Positions 27,662 to 39,876 of a stretch of 64,000 nucleotides of DNA are shown piece after piece. This DNA comes from Bacterioplanes sp. Lineage in GTDB: Bacteria > Pseudomonadota > Gammaproteobacteria > Pseudomonadales > Oceanobacteraceae. The translations under genes were made by a program, and so were the position numbers. Position 1 is the stretch's first letter. Every line of letters starts with the position of its first letter. The stretch is taken from positions 1 to 64,000 of the forward strand of contig JACUUC010000013.1 of assembly GCA_014859445.1 (NCBI GenBank), in the 5' to 3' direction. The notes under the pieces are model-generated. The model had not been told where the DNA came from. It saw only the letters and a list, made by a program, of their open reading frames with translations, and searched no databases.

Positions 27662-29155
27662 ATGGAATGGAGTTGGCGTACGGTCCTGATTTTATTGGGA
27701 TTGTTGGCAGTGGTGTTGATTTTAGTGGATGGCTATCGGCGCATGCGTCGTGCACGGCAAGATCAACTGCGTTTGGATGTTCGCGGTGAATACCATTTTC
27801 CTGATGAGCCACAAAATCCTGAACTGTTAGGACGCGCCCGTGTGGTGTCTCCACGCCAGCGTGAGGACGATGCGTTACCCGACGATTTACCGCCGTTGTC
27901 GAGTCGCGAGGATGACCTAGCGTTTACTGCGGATCCGCATCGTGCCAGCCCTACCGACACTCAGCCAGCGCCCATCGACCCGTCAACGACAGCGCCAATC
28001 GGTGCATTAGGCACTCAGCCTGAGGTTGCGAGCGCTACGTTGTCCGTGAAAGACTTTTTAACGCCGTTGTCGGCTACGGCGCCTGCGACTGATGGTGTTG
28101 ATCCGGTCATGCCGGTATCGCAGGTTCAGAATGCAGAATCTGCCGACGCGTTGCCTGAGTCCGTGTCGGATAACAAACAAGAGCGTCGTGAGCAAGTCGT
28201 TAGCGATGAATACAGTGCTGTAGTTAATGACACGGTTAACGAGGCCGTTGCAGAAGAGGTTGCCGAAACCGATTCAGCGGACGTGCCCGATCCGTACGAT
28301 TTGCCGCCACTTACTCCTGAACCAGAGCAAGAAACTATTGCGACGGTGTCGGTGATTCCGAAACCGCAACCGGTTAATTTGGATGAATCCGTCCCAGTGC
28401 TGCTCGATGTGGATGAATTAGGTGATGAGATCGTTTCTGCGCCGCGCGTTGTTAATCCCAGTGCTGTAACTCCGAGTACGGCTGGGGTGAAAACGGATGT
28501 GATGTCAGACGCAGCGCCGGTAAAATCCGAGCTGGGCGACGAGCCAGAAAGCGTACCCGATAACGCCTTTGATCCGTACCCTGAGGTGGAATCGGTAGAC
28601 GAGATTGATGACCCTCACTTAGAGGATGAGGTGGATGAGGTACCTCCGCATGATGCTCAAATCGTGAATTACGCCGGTGATCAGGCAGAGCGGTTGGCCG
28701 ATCGACCAGAGCCCGAATTGGTGCTAGTGATTCATGCCTTGGCACGCGACTTAGAGGGTTTTCGTGGTCGTGATGTGTTGTTTTTGTTCAATAGTTGCGA
28801 TTTGCGCTTTGGTGAGAAACACATTTTCCATCGTTTTGAATTGGCGGATGGTCAAGGTTGTGTGCAGTTTTCGGTGGCGCAAACCCATGAACCCGGCGTG
28901 TTTGATCCCAGTCAGATGGCGACCAGTCGCTATCATGGTCTGAGTTTCTTTTTGAGTTTGCCCGGTGCGCACAAACCGTTGGATGCGTATGAGGCCATGT
29001 CGGAGATGGCGATGGTATTAAGCCGCAATTTGGGTGCCGACTTACTCGATGGCGAACACAGTGCGTTAACGCCGCAAACCATGGAACACGATCGTCAGCA
29101 GATCATCGACTTTGAGCGTCGTCGGCGCATTTTACAAAAACGACAAGGTCGTTGA
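27662..29155 (+). CDS. zipA: Cell division protein ZipA
   Basis: ZipA anchors FtsZ to the inner membrane at the division site. The 497-residue protein has one N-terminal membrane segment (VLILLGLLAVVLILVDGY, about residues 7-24) next to a basic stretch, then about 330 residues of disordered Pro/Glu/Asp/Val-rich linker, then the FtsZ-binding domain (LVLVIHALARDLEGFRG, LRFGEKHIFHRFEL, DAYEAMSEMAMVLSRNLGADLLD). The linker is longer than in E. coli. Start at 27662 has GAGG six bases upstream; an in-frame GTG at 27638 adds eight unlikely residues. The 195-bp gap after smc holds no gene I can recognise. Confidence 0.93.
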   Translation: MEWSWRTVLILLGLLAVVLILVDGYRRMRRARQDQLRLDVRGEYHFPDEPQNPELLGRARVVSPRQREDDALPDDLPPLSSREDDLAFTADPHRASPTDTQPAPIDPSTTAPIGALGTQPEVASATLSVKDFLTPLSATAPATDGVDPVMPVSQVQNAESADALPESVSDNKQERREQVVSDEYSAVVNDTVNEAVAEEVAETDSADVPDPYDLPPLTPEPEQETIATVSVIPKPQPVNLDESVPVLLDVDELGDEIVSAPRVVNPSAVTPSTAGVKTDVMSDAAPVKSELGDEPESVPDNAFDPYPEVESVDEIDDPHLEDEVDEVPPHDAQIVNYAGDQAERLADRPEPELVLVIHALARDLEGFRGRDVLFLFNSCDLRFGEKHIFHRFELADGQGCVQFSVAQTHEPGVFDPSQMATSRYHGLSFFLSLPGAHKPLDAYEAMSEMAMVLSRNLGADLLDGEHSALTPQTMEHDRQQIIDFERRRRILQKRQGR

Positions 29156-29170
29156 GTGACTAGGCATTGA

Positions 29171-32034
<2,864 letters not shown>

Positions 32035-32684
32035 CTTGGTGGTATTTTCCTTCCTGAATCACTAATTGTATTTGCTGTTCATTGCAGCGCTCAACCTGCA
32101 CGGCAGAGCTTGGCTGTTGTTCGCCGTGTAGCAGTACGCCGTCACGCAGTTGTTGGCATTGTTCATCTGTAATGGGCTGTTCGGTGGTGACCAAATAGTA
32201 TTTGTTGTGTTGGTGTTTTGGCGATGTCAGGCGATGTGACCATTGGCCGTCATCGGTGAGCAATACCAAACCGGTGGTGTCTTGATCTAAACGACCCACA
32301 CAATGCAGTTGCTCGGCTTTGACGCAGTCGAGTAATTGAAAAATACTGGGGTGGTGACTGGGTTGATGGCTGCATTCGTAATTTGCTGGTTTGTGCAGCA
32401 TGGCATAGCGCGCGCCGTTATCCGGTAGGTTGAGTACGATGTCATCGTGGCTGACGATGTCATCGGTTTGCACGTGATAGCCGCTGTTTTTTTCCATAAC
32501 ACCATTGATTTTGACACGGCCAGCATGCAGTGATTTTTTCGCTGTGGTACGGGTTAATTCGGTGCATAGGGTCAGGTACTTATCCATACGCATGGTGTGC
32601 TCTCTGTGCGGTCGCGCCTATTTCAAAGCGCAGTATAAGAAAACGCGCATGCTATCACAGAGAAGGGATGGGCGGGGAGAGGAA

Positions 32685-32711
32685 ACGCCATTCACCGAGG
32701 GTGAATGGCGT
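32685..32711 (-). terminator. Hairpin terminator after the cytochrome c peroxidase gene
   Basis: ACGCCATTCACC and GGTGAATGGCGT form a perfect 12-bp stem around a three-base loop, nine bases past the peroxidase stop on the minus strand. The following run is TTTCCTCT, an interrupted T-tract. Confidence 0.7.
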
Positions 32712-32719
32712 GATGCGAT

Positions 32720-33701
32720 TTACAGCTGAGTGTTCAGTGTTGGTGCTTTGGTGTTTTCCAGCGCGTTCAAAAAGGTGACGATGCTGGCGGTGTCTTCCGC
32801 AGATAAACGACGACCCAATTGCAACCACGCCATTTGTTCAACGGCTTCTTCTAAGGTCGCGGCGGCCCCATCATGGAAGTAAGGGGCGGTACGTGAGACA
32901 TCGCGCAATGGGGATACTTTAAACACAAAGCGATCAGAGGCATTACCAGTGACGGCTTCACGGCCAATGTCGGTGGTGTTGGCGTAAGCGTTCACCAAAC
33001 CCATTTTTTGGTACATGGTGGCACCCAACATGGAACCACTGTGGCAGGCGATACAACCGGTGCTGATGAAGGTGCGCAAACCTTGCTTCTCGTCTGCCGT
33101 TAAGGCGTTGTTGTCACCCTTCAAGAATTCATCAAAACGGTCTGCGGTGATCAGAGTACGCTCGAACGCAGCAATGGCTTCGGCCATGTTGTCATAAGTC
33201 ATTGGCTCGGCCGCGGCTGGGAAGGCCTTGGCAAAATACTCGCTGTAACCGGCTTCACGCAAGTTGTTGATGGCCGTGGCTTCGTCAGGAATAGCCATCT
33301 CAACGGGGTTCATAATAGGGCCTTTGGCCTGTTCTTTGAGATCTGCCGCACGGCCATCCCAGAACTGCGCCATGTGGAAGCCGGCATTGAAGACGGTGGG
33401 TGAGTTGCGATCACCGCGCTCACCTAACGCACCCAACGAGGTTTTTTCGGGCGCGATTGCCATCCACTTGGTGGCAGCTGTTGCACGATTGCGTGCCATT
33501 GATGGACAACGCGGTTTCAAAATACAGTTTTTCACCCAACAAAATTCGTTCTGGGGTGTCGTTTTCGGAGCCGGGCATGGTGGCTGGAATGGGTTTGAAA
33601 AACGCATTGGCTTGCGCGCGTAGGGCATCATCAGCCAACGCGATATTGCTGGTTAAACTGGCCAGAAAGATACTGGTTGCCATCACGGTGGTGCGTAACA
33701 T
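32720..33701 (-). pseudogene. Di-haem cytochrome c peroxidase, frameshifted
   Basis: Two frames together encode one periplasmic di-haem peroxidase, which reduces hydrogen peroxide with cytochrome c electrons. The upstream frame (33701 to about 33450) has a signal peptide (MLRTTVMATSIFLASLTS), PERILLGEKLYFETALSING and the first haem motif CNSCH. The other frame (from about 33455 to 32720) continues with TSLGALGERGDRNSPTVFNA, FWDGRAADLKEQAKGPI, the second haem motif CIACH and VSRTAPYFHDGAA. The span of 982 bases is one more than a multiple of three. Removing one base from the A6 run (T6 on the plus strand, 33442-33447) or the nearby CGCG would restore one frame. Either a real recent mutation or a sequencing error. 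The 121 bases before it are AT-rich with TATAAT at 33726-33721 (minus strand). Confidence 0.88.
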
Positions 33702-33822
33702 GGGTGCTAGCCTCTAATTCATTATAAAAAACGAGGCTATATTAATAACTAATTGATTATATTGCAGTATTATTACAATAGTTATTTACTATCGATATAA
33801 TAGGTTTTTTCTATGGCTCGCT

Positions 33823-35544
33823 TTATGCTGGGTAGAGTGGCTTGAGGCGCTCATGTTTCTTTGATGGTTTGGTTTGTCTGAGTGGCTGGAGTGACTGCCA
33901 CAGCGATGCACCATCAATCGGGGGTGCGTCTGATGCATAGAGGTTGGCATCCAATGCGTTGAGTTCGGGGCTTAATTGTGCGCGTATCGATTCGTTAGTC
34001 AGGTGCTGCAACACTTGTTGTACACTGGTTAGCGTTGTGTGCTGTGTTCCGCGATATAGGTTGGCCCAGCGAATGAGGCTTTGTCGTATGCTCGCTGCAT
34101 TGTGTTCTCGGCAAGCCGTCTGCAGTTGTTGCCACGCCGCCGCTTCGGTTGTGTCAGCCTCATCCTGAGGTGTTTTGTCGTATACCGAGGAGGCTGTTGA
34201 TCGCTGATGACGGCGAGTAGCGAATAAGTAGGTAATGATGCCCAATAGCAACAGCGTGACGATCAGCCAAGCCACCACGAGGCGCTTGTCGAATACGACG
34301 ACATGGTCAGGATATGAGTTCACGCTGACATCGGCGTGTTCAGATGTGCCCGAAGTACTCATTGCTGTGGATGGCAGTGGGGTTGTTGGCTGACTGATGA
34401 CGTGATTGGCTTGTACGTTGAGCGTGCGGGCTGGCAAGCGTGCATAACGAACTTTTTGCTGCTGCACATCCCACCAAGGAATACGGATTTCGGGTAGCTC
34501 GATGGTGCCTTCTCGGCTGGGAACCAAGGCGGAAGCCCACGTGACATCACTGACCACGCCGTGCTCATCAACCGCTTCGTTAAAGACAGGTTGGTCCGGA
34601 TATTGACGTAGATGTGGAATATCGGTATCGGCTAATGTGGGCAGTTGATTGGCTGACAAGCCCTGGGCGCGAATGGTGATGGTTCGGGTTAGTGGCTCGC
34701 CAACACGCCAGTGTGTTAGGTCTTGGCTGAATTGCTCGCTGATCGTGAGTTCGCGAGCGGGTAACCATGCGCTACTTGGATAGTCATGGGGGATGCCATC
34801 AATGGTAAGATCAATCGCTTTGCTGTCAATGCGAATGGGTTGCCGACGACCCCAGCCACTGCTGTTATCGATCACTTGTGCTTGAAACGTTTGTGAGGGA
34901 ATGTGCAAGGTGCCACTGCGATCCGGAAAAATGGCGTAGCGTCGTTCGTAGACATGATACCGACGATGATCAATATTGGTGGCATATTGACGAGTTTCTG
35001 CTAAGGCTTGGACACGGGCATTGTCGACACTAAAATCGGTTAAGGAGGGTTGTAAGTGTTGCCGGCCGGTATACAACTTCTCGATGTACAGCAATTGTCC
35101 TTGTACTAAATAGGGTGGACGACTGATTTCGACATGAAAGAAGAAGTCTTGCTCAAGTTGTTGTCGAACGTGATCGGGTAGCGGTTTGCTGGTGATGGTA
35201 ATGGGTTGACTGCGATGACCCGCAAATGACAAGGATGGAATTTCTAATTCACCGGTGCGTTTCGCGCTGAGGGTCAGTTGCCACTGCGTGTTGGATTCTC
35301 GTTGTCCTTGAACGATGCGCGTGTTGCTGGCGCGTTGGCGTCGCACAATGACAAAGTCACGCTCTAACGCTTGAAAGTCAGGATCGCCTTGCGACGTTGC
35401 CGCAGGGTAGGTCAAAATCAGTTGAAATTGATCCTGCTCATACACCGATTGGTGACTGACTTGGGCAATCAGTTCGTTGGCGTGGCTGGGAAAGGACAGC
35501 AGCGCGCACAGCAATAACCATCCATACGCATAACGGCTTACCAT
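33823..35544 (-). CDS. batD: BatD/oxygen-tolerance protein
   Basis: A 573-residue BatD-family protein. It has a signal peptide (MVSRYAYGWLLLCALLSFPSH), tandem beta-rich domains (SVYEQDQFQLILTYP, GELEIPSLSFAGHRSQPITI, YLVQGQLLYIEKLYTGR, ERRYAIFPDRSGTLHIPS), a single membrane helix near residue 450 (VVAWLIVTLLLLGIITYLF) and a cytoplasmic tail. Bat proteins are linked to aerotolerance in Bacteroides and Leptospira, but the biochemical role is unknown. The start at 35544 has AGAGGAA upstream and overlaps the BatB/C gene by seven bases; it is the last gene of the operon. Confidence 0.88.
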   Translation of the reverse strand: MVSRYAYGWLLLCALLSFPSHANELIAQVSHQSVYEQDQFQLILTYPAATSQGDPDFQALERDFVIVRRQRASNTRIVQGQRESNTQWQLTLSAKRTGELEIPSLSFAGHRSQPITITSKPLPDHVRQQLEQDFFFHVEISRPPYLVQGQLLYIEKLYTGRQHLQPSLTDFSVDNARVQALAETRQYATNIDHRRYHVYERRYAIFPDRSGTLHIPSQTFQAQVIDNSSGWGRRQPIRIDSKAIDLTIDGIPHDYPSSAWLPARELTISEQFSQDLTHWRVGEPLTRTITIRAQGLSANQLPTLADTDIPHLRQYPDQPVFNEAVDEHGVVSDVTWASALVPSREGTIELPEIRIPWWDVQQQKVRYARLPARTLNVQANHVISQPTTPLPSTAMSTSGTSEHADVSVNSYPDHVVVFDKRLVVAWLIVTLLLLGIITYLFATRRHQRSTASSVYDKTPQDEADTTEAAAWQQLQTACREHNAASIRQSLIRWANLYRGTQHTTLTSVQQVLQHLTNESIRAQLSPELNALDANLYASDAPPIDGASLWQSLQPLRQTKPSKKHERLKPLYPA

Positions 35545-37424
35545 AACTGTTCCTCTTGTTGTTGATCTCCGCTCTGGCGGTATTGGTATAAAAATTTCCG
35601 TTGTAACAGGTTGCCTGGGTTGTCGGGGACGCGCTGCAACCATTGCTCCAGTGCTTGTTGCTCTTCCCGTTGGCGTGTTTGTTCGGCTGCACTCATTGCT
35701 GCACTGGCATCTTCTTTGGCGTCGGTGTCGCCGATGTCATTCAACGCTGGTGTTTCTTGAACGTCGACGTCGGTCTGTTCTGCTTGGCCATCTGGCAAGG
35801 TATCGGTATCGTCGGTGTCGTTTGCTTGGCGCGGATCGGGTGACGCACTGTCACCTACGCGATCGTTTTGCTGATTAGCCGAATGTTCACCGGATTGTTC
35901 CCCGGATTGCTCAGCGGATTGTTCACCGGATTGTTCACCGGATTGTTCACCGGATTGTTCACCGGATTGTTCACCGGATTGTTCACTGGATTGTTCACTG
36001 GATTGTTCACTGGATTGCTCACGGGATTGCTGATCTTGTTGTTGCTTCAGTGCCTCTTCAACCACAGCGCGGTTGTGCTGTGCGGCGGTGAGGTCTGGGT
36101 TGCGTGCTAACGCACGATCATAGGCGGCCAATGCGGCTTCTAATTGACCGTTTTGAGCGAGGGCATTGCCATGATTGTAATGATCTTGTGCGTGGTCGTT
36201 GAGTTCGGCATGTTGTGCCAATGCCGCGACTGCGGTCGCGTAGTCACCGGCTTCATAGGCGGCAACCCCTTGCCAATCACGCCGTTGAAAATGCTGCGCT
36301 GCTTGGGCTGGATCGTGCTCAAAGCGCGCTTGGGCTTGTTGATCGGCGGTTTGCCAGCGTTGTTGCCATAGTTGCTCCCAACGACTGGCGTGTGCTTCGG
36401 GGGTGATGAATAACGGCAGTAGCAATACGCTGAGTAGAACGCCACGGCGAAACAGCAGCAGCGTCAACAGCAGTAACGGTATGATGAACAGATATCCCCG
36501 ATCGTACCATTGATCAAATTGGCGTGATTCCTGTTCTTGGAGCTTGTGTTGCCAAGTTTGATGATGGGTGATCAGTGTGCGCCAGTCGTCGTCATCCAGC
36601 GTTAGCTCTCGCCAATTGATGCCGGATAGTTGAGATAACTGAACAAAGTACTCTGGCTGTTGACCGGCAATGATCATGGCGTTGTTTGAGTCGCGTAAAA
36701 AGCCACCGTTGGGTAAGGGGATCGGAGCGCCAGTTTGGCTACCGAGACTGATCACGCCTAACGAGAAACGATCGCTGGCTAGCGTATGTTGAATACGGCC
36801 TAGGTCGCGCTCTGTGATGCCGTCGGTAATTAATAGCAATTGGGCGTTTGTTACACCACTGTCGGTCGCCAGTTGTTGCGCGCGTTCGATGGCCAAATCT
36901 GGGCGACTACCGAATTTGGGCATGATAAAGGGGGACAGGGCGGGTAATAAGTTACGAATGGTTTCGGCATCGGTGGTTAACGGCGTGACCGTGTGCGCAT
37001 CGCCGGCGTAGACGATCAGGGCCACTTGGCCATCGTATTGACGAAGGATGTCGGTGATTTTTTGTTTTGCTCTGGCTTCTCGGCTGGGACGAACGTCTTG
37101 AGCTGCCATGGAAGCGGACATGTCGAGCATGATCAATAACGCGTTCTGGTTTTTATACAGAGGTTGCGGTTGCCGTTCCCAACTTGGCCCGCTGAGAGCG
37201 GTAATAGCGAGAATGCCACCCAGTATCCACAGTAATGGCGAGACATGGCGATTGGGTGATTGCGTAGCTTGCCCGAGCAGTGCGGTTTGCAAATGTGGAT
37301 CAATGACCGTGCGCCAAGCTCCGTGTGATTGTCGATGGCGCACGCTGAACCAGACCATGGCCAAATAAGGCAGTAAAGCCAACAACCAATAAGGGCGAAG
37401 AAAATGAACGCCATGTTCGATCAT
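35538..37424 (-). CDS. batB: BatB-BatC-type protein: von Willebrand A plus TPR
   Basis: A 628-residue protein joining BatB and BatC regions. Order: N-terminal membrane segments (HFLRPYWLLALLPYLAMVWF, PLLWILGGILAITALSG), a VWA domain with MIDAS LDMSASMAAQDV, a membrane segment near residue 320 (GYLFIIPLLLLTLLLF), TPR repeats (AVAALAQHAELNDHAQDHYN, LEAALAAYDRALARNPDL), then a Ser-Glu-Gln repeat tail (see 35881-36024) and an acidic C-terminus. Start at 37424 is an ATGA overlap with batA, with AAGGAG six bases upstream. Inference: a metal-dependent adhesion/scaffold protein of the inner membrane. Confidence 0.88.
   Translation of the reverse strand: MIEHGVHFLRPYWLLALLPYLAMVWFSVRHRQSHGAWRTVIDPHLQTALLGQATQSPNRHVSPLLWILGGILAITALSGPSWERQPQPLYKNQNALLIMLDMSASMAAQDVRPSREARAKQKITDILRQYDGQVALIVYAGDAHTVTPLTTDAETIRNLLPALSPFIMPKFGSRPDLAIERAQQLATDSGVTNAQLLLITDGITERDLGRIQHTLASDRFSLGVISLGSQTGAPIPLPNGGFLRDSNNAMIIAGQQPEYFVQLSQLSGINWRELTLDDDDWRTLITHHQTWQHKLQEQESRQFDQWYDRGYLFIIPLLLLTLLLFRRGVLLSVLLLPLFITPEAHASRWEQLWQQRWQTADQQAQARFEHDPAQAAQHFQRRDWQGVAAYEAGDYATAVAALAQHAELNDHAQDHYNHGNALAQNGQLEAALAAYDRALARNPDLTAAQHNRAVVEEALKQQQDQQSREQSSEQSSEQSSEQSGEQSGEQSGEQSGEQSGEQSAEQSGEQSGEHSANQQNDRVGDSASPDPRQANDTDDTDTLPDGQAEQTDVDVQETPALNDIGDTDAKEDASAAMSAAEQTRQREEQQALEQWLQRVPDNPGNLLQRKFLYQYRQSGDQQQEEQLW
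35881..36024 (-). repeat. Twelve 12-bp tandem repeats coding for (S/G/A)EQS
   Basis: Twelve head-to-tail copies of a 12-bp unit, plus-strand consensus GATTGTTCACCG, lying in frame in the BatB/C gene. Five central units are identical; the outer ones differ by one to three bases. Each unit encodes Gly/Ser/Ala-Glu-Gln-Ser, giving a flexible linker. Because the unit length is a multiple of three, gain or loss of copies keeps the frame. Confidence 0.95.
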
Positions 37425-38431
37425 AAACGCTCCTTTGTTTGCCAGCGTCGAACAAATGAGGTGGTTCGTAGCATTAGGGCAACAGCACACAATAAGGCAA
37501 CAGCCAACGGCCAGTGAAACCAATTTTTTTGTCGTTGCAGGCGTTCGCTGTCGTGTTCAATGGGCTCCAGTTGATCGATGTATTGATAAATGTTGCGCAG
37601 CTCTTGTAGGCTGCGTGCTCGAAAGTATTGTCCACCGGTACGTTGCGCCATGGCGCGCAGTGAGTCTTCATCGAGATCTTGCGATGGATTGACGGTGCTA
37701 TTACCAAAAAAGCCGGGAATGGACAGCGTATCCGCACCAAAGCCAATGGTGTAAAGCGTAATATTGGCGCTAGCGGCTAACTCGGCGGCGCGCATCGGAT
37801 CGACTTCGCCAGCGGTATTGGCACCGTCGGTGAGCAGAATGGCAACGCGTTGTGGTGAGGGATTGTTTTGCAGTCGTTTGATGGTCAGACCAATGGCGTC
37901 ACCGATGGCGGTTTGATCACCGGCTAAGCCTAACTCGGCTTCATTTAATAGTGTTTTGACGGTACGGGCATCGAAGGTAAGAGGCACTTGTAAGTAAGCT
38001 TCTGACCCGAACAGCACCAATCCCATGCGATCTCCTTGGCGCTGATCAATAAAATCATTCAGCACCACTTTGGCGGCTTGTAACCGATCGAGGTTTCGAT
38101 TACGCCAAGGCATATCACGTATTTCCATGCTGCGTGATAAGTCGAGCACTAGCATGAGGTCGCGTCCAGATAGGGGTAATTCGATGATGTCACCGGATTG
38201 ATAAGGCCTTGCCAGTGCCGTTACCAACCCCAGCCAGAGCAACACAGCCAACCACAGTGCGGTGCTCGGTGTGCCTTGCGTGGTTGCCGCCGATTGTTGT
38301 CCCCAATGTTGCCAAGGTTGCAGTTGGCGTAGAAATAACGGCTGCTGTTTCGGTGTGTGCGCTGGTAACAGTCGATACACGAACCACGGTAGTGGCAGTA
38401 ATGCAAATGCCCAGGGCCAGTGCCATTCCAT
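37421..38431 (-). CDS. batA: BatA-type von Willebrand A domain protein
   Basis: A 336-residue membrane protein. Two N-terminal membrane segments (WPWAFALLPLPWFVYRLLP, LWLAVLLWLGLVTALARPY) precede a VWA domain with MIDAS LVLDLSRSMEIRDM and LLTDGANTAGEVDPMRAAEL, and a C-terminal segment (FHWPLAVALLCAVALMLRT). Start at 38431 has CAGGAGA eight bases upstream and shares one base with the previous stop. Works with MoxR-type ATPases, which are thought to act as chaperones for VWA proteins. Confidence 0.9.
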   Translation of the reverse strand: MEWHWPWAFALLPLPWFVYRLLPAHTPKQQPLFLRQLQPWQHWGQQSAATTQGTPSTALWLAVLLWLGLVTALARPYQSGDIIELPLSGRDLMLVLDLSRSMEIRDMPWRNRNLDRLQAAKVVLNDFIDQRQGDRMGLVLFGSEAYLQVPLTFDARTVKTLLNEAELGLAGDQTAIGDAIGLTIKRLQNNPSPQRVAILLTDGANTAGEVDPMRAAELAASANITLYTIGFGADTLSIPGFFGNSTVNPSQDLDEDSLRAMAQRTGGQYFRARSLQELRNIYQYIDQLEPIEHDSERLQRQKNWFHWPLAVALLCAVALMLRTTSFVRRWQTKERL

Positions 38432-38922
38432 CAGTCTGTCTCCTGAGTCAGTGGCAGCTGCACGAGCCATTGGTCGACACGCTGATATAGCTCGACAATG
38501 TCATAACGGCAGTGTGGTTGATAACCACCGTGTGCGATGACTTGGCCATAGTGATCATCAAACAGTGGTTGTTTGCTGTGTGCCTGTAAAAAATGCAGCC
38601 ATGCGCCACCGGAAAGGCCAACGGCGTGCGGATACGCGTGTACGCAAACCTGTTTTAATACGTGATTGCAATGTTGAATAAACCATTGGCCATTGGCTTG
38701 CGGTGACTGTAATGCGTGTTGCTGATAATGCGAGAGTATCTGGCGAGCGTCACGAATGGGAGCACGCTGCTGCCAAGAGCGCCATCCCCAGACGATGCAT
38801 AACGTGAATAGCAATAGGCATAAGAGTGCAACGATCCACCAACCCCAGGCGAGCGGCCACCAGCTTATCGCTTCAGGGTACATCAGTGGCTCTAATGCCA
38901 GTGGGTGTTGCACCGTATTCAT
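38431..38922 (-). CDS. DUF4381 membrane protein of the MoxR/Bat operon
   Basis: A 163-residue protein with one membrane helix (about residues 20-45, WWIVALLCLLLFTLCIVWGW) and a cytoplasmic part including ISHYQQHA-like helices, GLSGGAWLHFLQAHSKQP and YQPHCRYDIVELYQRVDQW. It matches the DUF4381 family found in this position in Bat operons; function unknown. The start overlaps the DUF58 stop by ATGA with GGAG eight bases upstream. Confidence 0.82.
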   Translation of the reverse strand: MNTVQHPLALEPLMYPEAISWWPLAWGWWIVALLCLLLFTLCIVWGWRSWQQRAPIRDARQILSHYQQHALQSPQANGQWFIQHCNHVLKQVCVHAYPHAVGLSGGAWLHFLQAHSKQPLFDDHYGQVIAHGGYQPHCRYDIVELYQRVDQWLVQLPLTQETD

Positions 38923-39875
38923 CGTACTGCTCCATGACCGCTTTGTTCGGTCTGAGCGATTGGCGTTAACCCAAATCCTTGTCGCAGTTGTGGTAATGGA
39001 TCTTGTTCGGTGGCAATGCGAATGCAAGGCGCTCGAAGCTGACGCATGGCCTGCTGCAAGGCGCTATGACGCTGTTCAAAGGCTTGCTGGTATTGCCTTC
39101 GCTGTTGTTCGTCGTGGCTATTGACGACAATGGTTTGCCGGCCATTGGTGAGTGAATAGTGGCCTGGCGGCGGCAATGCTTGATCGAGTGGATCGTAAAT
39201 AGCAAAGGCAAACACATCGGAATGCTGTCGAATCGGATAAAGCAATTGTTGGCAACGCTCATCAAACCCAAGCCAATCACTGAGGAAATAGATGGCTGTG
39301 CCAGGCCGCGCGATACGCCGGACATGACGCATGATCTGCTGCATTCGTTGTTGCGGGTCTGTGGCTTGGTTGGGCGTTAGTCGGCTGAGCTGGTGCAATA
39401 TCTTCAGCACTTGTTTACGTCCGGTTTTGGGGCGTAAGTCGACTTCCCGGTCATCATTAAACAGAAGGCAGCCGATGCGATCTCCCGCTTGCAATGCAGA
39501 CCAGGCCAGCAAGGCGGTAATGTCAGCGGCCAGTACACTCTTGAAGGTATTGCGACTGCCAAAATACATGTGGCTGCGTAAATCACAGACCAATAATACG
39601 GGCCTTTCACGTTCTTGATGAAACAGTTTGATGTGCGCACGACCCGTTCGAGCCGTGACTCGCCAATCCATGGTGCGAATGTCGTCACCCGCTTGGTATT
39701 GCCGAACCTCGGCAAAGTCTAAACCGCGCCCTCGGGATTTGGCGGTATACAGACCCGCTTGGTCGCTGAAGACTTTTTTCGGTTGGCGCAAAGGAATTTG
39801 CCGCGCCAGATGGCGCAATATCACTAAGTTGTCGGCATGAATCTCGGCGCCGTTGGTGAACGAGGCAAGTGTCAT
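38919..39875 (-). CDS. DUF58-domain protein
   Basis: A 318-residue soluble DUF58 protein. Diagnostic region: GLYTAKSRGRGLDFAEVRQYQ, GDDIRTMDWRVTARTGRAHIKLFHQERERPVLLV, followed by a VWA-like fold (AGDRIGCLLFNDDREVDL, AIYFLSDWLGF). DUF58 proteins are standard partners of MoxR ATPases. The start at 39875 directly follows the MoxR stop with a one-base gap; the ribosome binding site is weak, consistent with coupling. Confidence 0.9.
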   Translation of the reverse strand: MTLASFTNGAEIHADNLVILRHLARQIPLRQPKKVFSDQAGLYTAKSRGRGLDFAEVRQYQAGDDIRTMDWRVTARTGRAHIKLFHQERERPVLLVCDLRSHMYFGSRNTFKSVLAADITALLAWSALQAGDRIGCLLFNDDREVDLRPKTGRKQVLKILHQLSRLTPNQATDPQQRMQQIMRHVRRIARPGTAIYFLSDWLGFDERCQQLLYPIRQHSDVFAFAIYDPLDQALPPPGHYSLTNGRQTIVVNSHDEQQRRQYQQAFEQRHSALQQAMRQLRAPCIRIATEQDPLPQLRQGFGLTPIAQTEQSGHGAVR

Positions 39876-39876
39876 A

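Noticed and set aside
33744..33770. FNR/Anr box ahead of the cytochrome c peroxidase gene
   Set aside because: Only one half-site (ATCAA) is good; the other half matches the TTGAT consensus at two of five bases.
35881..36024. Possible CRISPR array
   Set aside because: The repeat unit is 12 bp with no spacers and is in frame in a coding gene.
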